Positions 11,155-19,370 of a stretch of 64,000 bases of DNA are shown in pieces. The DNA comes from Turnera subulata. Taxonomy: Eukaryota > Streptophyta > Magnoliopsida > Malpighiales > Passifloraceae. A program made the position numbers and the translations under genes. A model generated the notes under the pieces. That model saw only the letters and a program-made list of their open reading frames with translations. It had not been told where the DNA came from and did not search any database. The stretch covers positions 32,206 to 96,205 of the forward strand of contig JAKUCV010001601.1 in the NCBI GenBank assembly GCA_028386065.3, read 5' to 3'. Each line of letters begins with the position of its first letter. Position 1 is the stretch's first letter.

Positions 11155-11421
11155 CAGGGGCGGATATTGGGGGGAGCAAGGAGGGCCAGGCAAGCCCTAG
11201 AATTTGGTTTTTTTTATATATGGTAATAATTAGTCATAAAATGTTAGGTAGTTTGGTGGTTGGCTTTTTGCATTCTAAGTGATTGGCCCGGGCTCGAGTC
11301 TTGGCAAGGACTTTGTTTTTTCATTTTTTCCATTTTCACACATATGATACAATTCAGTCCTTATTAATCTAAAAATAGTACATTTTGGCCCCCCTAAAAT
11401 TTTCTTCTAGATCCGTCCCTG
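11155..11421. mobile_element. hAT-type MITE with 8-bp target duplication
   Basis: It begins CAGGGGCGGATAT and ends TAGATCCGTCCCTG, giving an inverted end of the CAGGG[G/A]CGGAT type common in plant hAT MITEs. It is flanked by TAACTATC (11147-11154) and TAACTATG (11422-11429), an 8-bp duplication with one mismatch. The interior contains a stretch resembling Pol III A and B boxes (about 11249-11302). No coding capacity. Confidence 0.8.
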
Positions 11422-11429
11422 TAACTATG

Positions 11430-11741
11430 AATATATAAATAAGGGAGAGAGGAACAGTAATTGGGCTTCGGAATCCCGAATCCTCAATCTGTCCTCATTA
11501 CGCGCTTGAAGGATATATATAGGGGGATGACCATGCCACGTGCTATGGCAATATTTTCCACGCTCGGATTTCATTCGGATATCAGGATAAGATGGGCTTC
11601 TAGTCTCGGGATTGTGGACTTAGTCTTTAGGCTTCGTCTTTAAGTCTAGACTTTAGTTACTATTTCTTTATTGGGTTGATAGCTAGGCATTTGGCCTAGT
11701 AAAAAGAAAATAGTCACAATCTAATTAAAAAATTGTTAAAC
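11430..11741. other. Intergenic DNA before element A, no gene seen
   Basis: About 310 bp with no supported gene. A 60-codon open frame at 11461-11643 has no recognisable motif. The last five bases (TAAAC) precede the LTR of element A; no matching copy is found at its truncated right end. Confidence 0.4.
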
Positions 11742-14700
11742 TGTAACAGCCCGAATAAAATTTATATTTTTACCAGGACTGTAAAAGGTTTTATACAATG
11801 ATTTACAATTTAATATTGGGTAATTAATTCAAGGTAAATCGAGCATCGTATTCCGAAACCGAGCTTTGTTCCACGTTCGGGATTTTTCCTGCGGATTTTA
11901 CGGACTCAAGTTGGCATTTTTTGGGTCCAGGAATTCTCGAAAAAATCGAGTTTAACCAAGAAAGAATGGACCAGAAGTAAAGTACAGAGGGTATAATAGT
12001 TACTTGTTGGTCGAGATGATACCCGCTTGATTATGCAGGTATCACACCTGCACGCGTCAACCAAGCAACTGCGATATTTTCTCCTGTATCACCCAGTACC
12101 TTGTCTGCTTCCTCAAGTTGCACCATGCAGGCGGTGCATTGTGATATTCTTGCCCGTTCACAACCCAGCTCTTTTTCTTCTTCCTGCAAGACGCAAACCC
12201 ATAACCCAGTCTTTTTCTCTGCCTGCAAAAGCAAAACCAGTACAACCAAAGAAGAAAGAAAGGGAAGGAAGAAAAAAAAAAAAGAAAAGGAAACAACACA
12301 CTCACAGGGCAAAACGTTGTCGTTTGGCAACAACCCCTCAGCATCACTTTCTTTTCTTCTTCCCTTCTTCTTCCCTCTCCTACCCATACACAACCTGAGA
12401 TCACCTCCTCCACCGTGCGAACTCGCCCTGCTGTCGACGTCCACCAGCAACCACCGACAGCCGCACGCTTTGCCTCGCTCGTCGTGCTGCTTCCTCCTCT
12501 GTTGCAAATCACTGTCGCCCGGAGCTGCAGCATCAGCAGCCAAGTGCCACCCACCTGATGACGCCTTGCACGCGTCGCCTCGTCTGGAACGCTGCCTTCA
12601 TTCGCGTTCCATGCGCCGCGTCTTCCCCGTCTTGCGCTGCCGAGGAGCTCGCCCTACGCCTAGGTGAGCGACACGTTTCACAAAGGTATGACGGGCGGGT
12701 CGACCCGCTGGTAATGGGTTGACCCGGATGCTCTGTGGTTGGGTTTTGATCACGGGCTCGGTTTGGGTGCCTGGGCCTTATGCACCTGGACTGGTTTTTA
12801 AAGGAACTCGAGCTTGGATTTGGGCTATGCTTTTTAGCCCAGTCCGAATCAAATAAATAATAATAATAATAATATATATTACTGGAAAAAAAGTATATAG
12901 TTTATACAATTTATATTTTCTAGAAAAATAATTATAAGATTATATGATTATATTTTCTAGAAAGAATAAATATATGGTATATGATTTCAAGTGAAATAAT
13001 CATTTTGATATATTATTACTTTTGAGGAATTAAGGTAACTATGATATGATTTATATTCTTTAAAATAAATATATGACAAACAACCTTGATATAAAATTGT
13101 GGATATATTTTCTAGAAATATATATCTATGATCAATTTCTAGAAAAATTATATTGTGGTAAATAATTTCTGTGAAAATAAATAGAGTAATTACCTTGTTA
13201 TATTATCTTCAAGAAACTAAGGTGATTGTAATATGGTATATATCCTAGAAAAATGGTACTATAGTAAATACTGTTAAGGATATATACTATGAGATATTAT
13301 ACTAGAATATATATATATGTGTGACTAGTTTTCTAGAAAAGAAATTATTATATGATAATTATTCTTTTTGGAAAAGAATATATGATATGGTAAACAATAA
13401 TTTCATGAAAAATACTTTGAAAAGGGTATTACCAAAGTATTATACCGGAATAATATCTAGGTATAAGCATAGTATATTATTTTGGCACATGAATTAAAAT
13501 GGTGAATGATGATGATAATGGTAACATAACCCGAGGCATTAACCGAGTCGGATTAGTATTTATTTTACGGTTTATAGTATTAGACTATCATCTACATGTT
13601 ATTATTGTGCATCTTATGTATGCATATTATTTTTTTAATATAGGAGTTGATAACAAGCAGTTCCTCGAGGATCTGGATTCGGAACCTGTTGAGGAATTCA
13701 ATAATTGATAATAGGCTAAGGTGAGGATATAAATTTATAAACTTCGGTATACTGCCTGTGATACTCAAGTTGTTGTGTGAATTGTTTAATATTGTGTTGT
13801 TTGGTTGATACTTGCATTGATTACGATACTAGATAATGTTGAGATTCCTGTTGTGATACTTACCTTGATTTAGAGATACTGAATCCTGTTGTGAATTCTT
13901 TGATACTTGAATTGCTTGATTGAACTGCTGAGTGGTTAAGACTCCTGTGAATATCATTGCTGGGTGAATTATGTGTTTAGGCTCGGTAAGTTTCTTATGA
14001 GCCTTGATTTGTTGATGATATTAATATATTAGCAGAAGTTGGGCCTGTCAACTGTAGTCTAAGTTCTAACTTGAAAGAACGAATATATTGATGAGTTGGT
14101 TTCCCAGATGAGCTGTGAGGCCAAAAGCCTGCTCGGGAACTGTTATTAATAAGGTATACTGGAATAGTGATGTTCTGTACTTAAGTGTCACGTGGGAAGT
14201 AGAGGTACGACCGGATGGTTAGAGGCTATTTTGTGGTGGCCATGATCGGGTTACTTGTGATAAGGATGTCTATCCTTGATTTGATATTTTGGGATGTCTA
14301 TCCTGTGGTTCTGTTTCGGATGTTTATCCCGTGATTCTGTTATGATCTGGCACCCAGAATGTGTGGATAACCTGGTACGCCCAAAGCTAATCACGTGATG
14401 TTGACCGGGCATTGATAGTCGGAGAAAAAAATAAAAAAAATAAAAAAATACGAATTGTCACGATTGGATGACGGTACGGCCAGCGACAGTAGTCTGGGTC
14501 CGTAACGACCCTGTGATTTGTTTGAGGCCGTAATGGCTCTGGACCCCGTAACGGTCCTGTGATTATTTTACGTGGAGGTACCAGTGCGGGAACCACGGGC
14601 TAGCGAGCTTGGCTACCGCGGCACGGCAAACATCTGACTTGTGACAGGGCCCTAATAATTTATTAATAAACTTCTCAGTCTATCTTAGGATGCCTAGTGT

Positions 14701-16978
14701 TGAGAGGTCGGTTGATATGTTCTGATCAGGAATGTAATTGTGGAGTCATAACATTTGTTATCGATTTCAGTTGCGATGATATGATTTTTAGTACTGCTAC
14801 TCCTGCTTGGTGGTCATTGTAATTGGTTGTTGATCACTCTATTGCCACTACTGTATGTGTGATGTTGTGTTCATATAGTTATCCTGATGTTATCCTATTT
14901 TGATGCTTGATGTTATTACGGTTGTTTTTATACTTCGGTTTATTTGTTTATCGGTGAGACAGTGGTTGGTCTCACCCCTCACACAGTTTTGCAGATTAGA
15001 TCAGGATGCATTCTGGCGGCTGTGGCGTACCCTCGGACAGGACTCGGATCCATTAGGTTGCATCAGGCTTTTCAATTGTTGTCTCTTAAGCTTATATTTG
15101 CTTCCGCTATGCTTATATTGTTGTTGTTGGCCCAGAAAAGGCTAAGAAGGGGGGGTTGAATTAGCTTTTCCTCTTTTTTGAGTTTTCAGAGATTTGGCTC
15201 AACGCAGAAGCCAAATGTTAAACTTAAGTGGAAATGCAGGAATGAAGATAGAAAAGCAATGGACACAAGCAATTTATAGTGATTTCCCACGCAGGATTAT
15301 ATCCACTACCTAAAGGTCCCCCATTTAGGATTTCTAAACTATCCATTATACTAGGCTTTTACAGGTTCAATCTTAACCTTTATAAGCTTTTACAGAAGCA
15401 GCTCTAACCTAAGCTTTTCAAAGGCTCAGCTCTAACCTAAGCCTTTCAAAGGCTCAGCTCTAATCTACGCACATGCTTTTCAAAGGCTTAGCTCTAACCT
15501 ATCCTCAAAACTATTCCTAGCTTTGAGTATCAAGTGAGATTGTAACTTAATCTCACTTATAATGCCCTCAACAAGATAACTTCAAGAGTGACTCACTCAA
15601 GAAGTGTTTACAACGAGTTTAGAACAGTAGATTCACTCAAGGTAGGCTCAATCTGAATTTTTGAATCTCTTAGAGGATTTGGCTCTAGCAGAAGCTAAAT
15701 ATCACAGAATATTTCCATAGGTTGAAGTGCTTCTTTTAATGAGGTTTCAGACCTCTTATATAGATTCTCAGGATGGGGAAGCTCTCTTACAACATTCACA
15801 TAACGACCATATGATGTCCAGGTGGCATAGGAGTTGACTTCTTGCTTCTCTAATAAAACAGTCCACGTAGGCAAGCCAAATCTGCAGAATACTTGAGTTG
15901 CAATTGTTTTTCTTCAAAAAGCTTCCCAAAAATGGAAAGTGTGGACCACCATATCTTCCAGGGTAGAGAGACGATGTGAGGACCATTTTTCTGAACTTTA
16001 TCTAACCCTTGGAGTGAAAGTTTAACCGTTAGTTGACTTGGTTTAAAACTATCCACGCAGATGAGCCAAATCTTGATATTACTTGGGCAGAAATTGTCTT
16101 TCTTCAAAAATGTTTCGAAAAATAGAAAGTAAGGACCACCAGCTCTTTGATGCATGAAAGAGGATGTGAGGGCCACTTTTCTAATCTTTTTCTGACCCTT
16201 GGTGAGCAAGCAAAACCGTTAGTTTTTTTTTTTTGAACAGTAGCAAAACCGTTAGTTGAGTTGCTTAATTGTCAACTACTTTTCGGGACCACATTCTTTA
16301 TTGGTTGAAAGTGACAGGTTGCTTGTGTGGACCACCAAAGCTTTCAAGATGCTTAGAAGGTGTGAGGACCACTTTCCAGATCTTTTTCTAACACTTGTGC
16401 TGCAAATTTGGACGTTGGTTGACATTTTAATTGCCAACTACCGATCTGGGACCACACGAAATATAGATTGACAGTGACAGCTTGTTCTGCAGCCTGTGGA
16501 GCTAAATCTTCTCTGTTTTGGTTTTTTCGTGGAACCAAATGTTTCTGCCAATACTCAATCAACATAAAACACTTAACCAATATGTTTGTTAATCATCAAA
16601 ACAATATAATGATCATCAGAAACAAATATTTATACACTAAACATTTGGTTTCTTCCTGGAACCAAATGATTCTACCCGATACTCAAACAACACAAAACAC
16701 TTAACCAATATGTTTGTTAATCATAAAAATAATATAATAATCATCAGAATCATTAGTAACATATATTTGTATACTAAACATGATTAGTCTTAATTAACTG
16801 CTAATTAAGCCACTAATCACATGTTTAGGCTAACAGTTGTGTCCCTAAGGTCGGGTGATGTGTTTGTGACATTGGGCCGATGGGCTAGGTTTTCTATTGT
16901 ATTACTGTTTGTGCCATATGTCGGCACTGTTATTCACTAAATACTGTTTTTTGGGTAAATAGTGGTCGGGGCGTTTCA
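11742..16978 (+). repeat. Left LTR of element A (interrupted by a nested LTR)
   Basis: Starts TGTAACAGCCC and ends GGGGCGTTTCA. The first 40 bases form an imperfect hairpin. A GC-rich leader (about 12100-12660) ends at a consensus splice donor (CCTAG|GTGAG, 12664). About 1 kb of AT-rich DNA follows, then an acceptor (TTTTTTAATATAG, ending 13643), a 77-bp exon-like block (13644-13720) and a second donor (AAG|GTGAGG). Palindromic GGATGT.TATCC units lie at 14260-14340. The stem GGTGAGAC..GTCTCACC is at 14953-14976. A 1711-bp foreign LTR sits at 15125-16835. Confidence 0.85.
15125..16835 (+). mobile_element. Solo LTR of a different retrotransposon nested in the left LTR of A
   Basis: Starts TGTTGGCCCAG and ends GGCTAACA (TG..CA), flanked by perfect 5-bp target duplications GTTGT (15120-15124 and 16836-16840). 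The uninterrupted sequence is seen in the right LTR of A (near 25605). The start region with GAAGGGGGGGTTGAATTAGC resembles Copia-type LTRs, but the family assignment is an inference. It is rich in internal direct repeats: CTTTTCAAAGGCT-TAGCTCTAACC units near 15410-15500, a GGACCACC-containing unit repeated at about 15950, 16130 and 16330, and a CACTTAACCAATATGTTTG unit repeated near 16570 and 16690. No protein-coding gene seen. Confidence 0.85.
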
Positions 16979-17150
16979 TTTTGGTAGCGGAGCGGGCGGT
17001 AGGTCCTTGGGTACTTTCTGTGCTTATTTGTTGTGCATAGCTCGCTTTATATCTCTATTATTTTGCACCTTTACTCATATAATTAGTGCATAATGGATCC
17101 AGTCAAGGGACACCAACCTGCTGCAGAACATTCACATAGAGGTAATTGAT
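16979..17150 (+). other. Primer-binding-site region and gag-like start remnant of element A
   Basis: Directly after the LTR, TGGTAGCGGAGC resembles the initiator-tRNA-Met primer site used by many plant LTR elements (TGGTATCAGAGC) with two mismatches. An ATG at 17093 opens Met-Asp-Pro-Val-Lys-Gly and runs about 16 codons to a possible splice donor (GAG|GTAATTGATG). The same layout exists in element C (58700-58875), so it is a conserved vestige rather than chance. Confidence 0.6.
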
Positions 17151-17195
17151 GCCATACACATGCTTAAATATACTCATTATTATTATTTATTATTA

Positions 17196-17879
17196 TTATC
17201 TGGCAGGTACAACGTTGACTCTGAAACTGTTAGAGTCGTTAGTAATGTTGACCCTGATACTCTCATTCCATGAGAACCACATACCGCTCGTGTTGTTTTG
17301 ACCATAAAGTTCGAACCAGTTTGCCGGCGGGAAACGAAGTAGGATGACACCATGATCGTCTTCAGGCTGCCACGAGGTCTCTGTGAGCAATACCATGTTG
17401 GGCTTGTACTGACTCTTCTGATCCCTCAAGGTACGCACAAATTCATGGGAACGCCTAGCGATTCCTCTACAGTTCCAGAGTAGCAGGCGAACCTTTGGCC
17501 AAGTTGGTGGTAACCTAGTTACTCTGGGAACGCTCCGGGCAATCATCGAAACCTGGTAATAACTACCTTGGTTCATGTAGAGACAAGTAGGCTCTAGTCG
17601 GAATTCCTGAAGTCTTTCAGAAATGAAAAACATGATGGAATTGGCCGAGCCGTAAAAGGAAGTTCTTAGGTTGCTTTAGTCCTTTAGGAAGAACGTCTCT
17701 TCCATAGGAGTGACAAAGAACCTGGACGAATAGAGTTCGTCAACGAAAACCAGACGAGGAATTCTGTCGAGCTCGTTTGGTAATTCCTCTGGCCGCTCGT
17801 TTATCAAGCTGTAAGCTAACCGATTCCTTCTTCCTAAGGAGGCACCCTCAACGAAAAAGACAGAAGATGGAGAAGGCAT
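17196..17879 (-). pseudogene. Antisense ORF 1 of element A: protein with LINE-endonuclease-like C-terminal half
   Basis: Minus-strand frame starting MPSPSSVFFVEGASLGRR and ending VNVVPAR, 227 codons plus stop. The first ~130 residues match nothing I recognise. From about residue 135, W-N-C-R-G-I followed some 30 residues later by L-L-T-E-T and later G-M-W-F-S-W-N resembles the N-terminal part of the endonuclease/exonuclease/phosphatase domain of plant LINEs. The catalytic Asp/His residues of the C-terminal half of that fold are absent, so activity is doubtful. One in-frame TAA (17678-17676) splits the frame after 67 codons; element C has a stop at the same place. A TATA-like CTATAAAAGTATAAAA lies about 80 bases upstream of the ATG. 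Function unknown; binding rather than cutting is one possibility. Confidence 0.55.
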
Positions 17880-17951
17880 TCTGTCTCGACGTGTTTTACA
17901 AATTTTTCTCTCAAAATATTTTTTGATTATTTACTTCTCACCACTCTGTCT

Positions 17952-17967
17952 TTTATACTTTTATAGA
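17952..17967 (-). promoter_or_regulatory. Putative TATA box for antisense ORF 1 of element A
   Basis: On the minus strand CTATAAAAGTATAAAAG lies about 75-90 bases upstream of the ATG at 17879. The corresponding place in element C (59759-59774) reads CATAAGAGTATAAAAG. With the sense GRF ORF starting at 18234, the ~350-bp gap would act as a bidirectional promoter. Confidence 0.45.
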
Positions 17968-18233
17968 AAATATGATTATCTGTTTTTCAAAGTATAGACC
18001 CCACATGTCTCCAAGAAAGCCTAAAAGATTTTTGGGTGACAGAAAAAGTAGATTCTTTTCACAAAACTCCAAACCATTTACAATCTTCAAGGTTTTACTT
18101 TTTGAAAATTTTGCCATTAGTTGAATTATTGTTTTACCACTTTGTATATTTTCTGGCTACAAATACGAGTGTTTCCCAGTTCATTTCCATCTCACAATTC
18201 TCTTACACATTGGCTATCTTGGCTTTTCTTCTT

Positions 18234-18575
18234 ATGGCTTCTTCTACATCTTTTACCCCTTCTATCACATCCATAAGAGGCCAGCGAGGTAAAATTTATG
18301 GGACGATACCTCGAGCACGGTGCATGTGCAACGAGATTGCTCCTGTTTGGACATCCTAGAGGGATATGAATCCCAAGAGATGTTTTCGCTCATGCGGAAA
18401 CTATGGACAAGGTGGTTGCCATTTCTTTCGGTGGATCGAAGAAAGAATCACTGGACATGCTCGAGATGTCATCGTCGCGTTGCGGGACAACAAATGCCTT
18501 CTACACGAAGAGAATCAATATCTCCGACAACGGCTGCAAGCTGTGATGCCTGAAGTCGAGGGACTACGTGACTAG
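18234..18575 (+). pseudogene. Sense ORF of element A: GRF zinc-finger protein with coiled-coil tail
   Basis: Starts MASSTSFTPS. A GRF-type finger follows: C-M-C near residue 30, then P-V-W-T-S, R-D-M-N-P-K-R-C-F, a C-G, and G-G-C-H-F-F-R-W, giving four Cys and the aromatic C-terminal signature. A helical, probably coiled-coil tail (LLHEENQYLRQRLQAV) completes about 113 codons. One in-frame TAG (18357-18359) lies inside the finger; element C has Trp there (TGG), so the stop is a secondary G-to-A change. GRF fingers bind single-stranded DNA, which could suit a cDNA or replication intermediate, but that role is inference. It is divergent to antisense ORF 1 and convergent to antisense ORF 2. Confidence 0.65.
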
Positions 18576-18754
18576 TCTCTAGTGTCGGATAAGAAAAACA
18601 AGTTTTATTTTAACTTCTTTATGATTGGTTCTATTTTCTTCATGTTGGTTTTTATTTTGCCTTGAAATGTTTCTTTCCATCTTTTGTGAGCTTGGATTAT
18701 TGATAAAGGGTTTGGTTTTATTAAAAAGAACAACTTGTTTATTTTGATAACACA

Positions 18755-19180
18755 TTACAATAGAGAGGAAGCACTCAATGGAGTTACTTGCTTCTCTAGA
18801 TCCTTTACAAGTTTATGCATATTATTGATCTGATAGGAGAGTCCCATATAAGCCAGTTCGATCTGCATCACCGCAGTGTTGACCTTCTTTAGGGAAGCGT
18901 TCAGATGCTCTAGTGTCTTCAGTGGTGTACTGCTGTGAGCAATTGCTTTGTCTTTCTGATCACCGGTATCCTTGCGACCGGAAGGTTCCTCTTTGGTAAC
19001 TGGCTTCTTTCGATGTTTTCGAGATATGACCATATCTTCCATACGACCAGGGATGCTCATCCGCTTGCGACGGTTCTTCAGCCCTTCCTCATCATCGGAG
19101 TCACCGAAGAGAGCAGCACCACCAGTATAACTTAACTCCTCTAAATCAGAGGTAGTTTTAGTTCTTAATGGTGAGTCCAT
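18755..19180 (-). CDS. Antisense ORF 2 of element A: acidic/basic linker protein with C-terminal coiled coil
   Basis: An intact 141-codon minus-strand ORF from MDSPLRTKTTSD to SASSLL. The N-terminus is Ser/Thr/Asp-rich and acidic. The middle (about 35-80) is strongly basic with Arg/Lys clusters resembling nuclear localisation signals. The C-terminal ~60 residues (AVMQIELAY, NNMHKLVKDLEKQV) look like a coiled coil. Element C encodes the same protein (60500-60898) with conserved N- and C-termini and a divergent middle. No known family is recognised; a multimerising or nucleocapsid-like role is only a guess. A TATA-like CCTATAAAAACGA lies about 35-45 bases upstream of the ATG. Confidence 0.6.
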   Translation of the reverse strand: MDSPLRTKTTSDLEELSYTGGAALFGDSDDEEGLKNRRKRMSIPGRMEDMVISRKHRKKPVTKEEPSGRKDTGDQKDKAIAHSSTPLKTLEHLNASLKKVNTAVMQIELAYMGLSYQINNMHKLVKDLEKQVTPLSASSLL

Positions 19181-19212
19181 GATTCGAGTTACGCTTTGCC
19201 AGGCATAAGGTC

Positions 19213-19223
19213 GTTTTTATAGG
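19213..19223 (-). promoter_or_regulatory. Putative TATA box for antisense ORF 2 of element A
   Basis: Minus strand CCTATAAAAAC, about 35 bases upstream of the ATG at 19180. Element C has CCTCTATAAGAACC at the same place (60931-60944). Confidence 0.45.
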
Positions 19224-19333
19224 ACAACGAGAAGACGCAAAGGGGTATAACCGAGATTTCATGTTGGGTACAGTGGTCTTGATAAGGAGTATGTAAGAAG
19301 ATTGTTGATGTAGGACTCGTGATGTGACGATTG

Positions 19334-19370
19334 AATTTCGAGGACGAATGTCTTTTTAAGGTAGGTAGAC
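19334..19370 (+). other. Polypurine-tract region before the right LTR of element A
   Basis: AATTTCGAGGACGAATGTC then TTTTTAAGGTAGGTAGAC stands immediately before TGTAACAACCC. Elements B (minus strand, about 48876-48842) and C (61036-61083) carry nearly the same AATTTCG[A/G]GGACGAAATTC block before the 3' LTR. This is the signature expected for plus-strand priming in this chromovirus group. Confidence 0.6.

Noticed and set aside
12027..12667. Long open frames on both strands in the GC-rich leader of the left LTR of A, and their equivalents at 19657-20320, 40606-41527, 47894-48491, 54561-55152 and 56006-56972
   Set aside because: Low-complexity Ser/Pro/Arg-rich translations open on several frames at once in a repeated LTR leader. 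No domain is seen, and they are best read as non-coding leader.
16979..19370. Endogenous pararetrovirus as the source of the cassette
   Set aside because: The compact gene order suggested it, but no coat, movement, protease or reverse-transcriptase signature is present, and the flanking LTRs, primer site and polypurine tract fit an LTR element.
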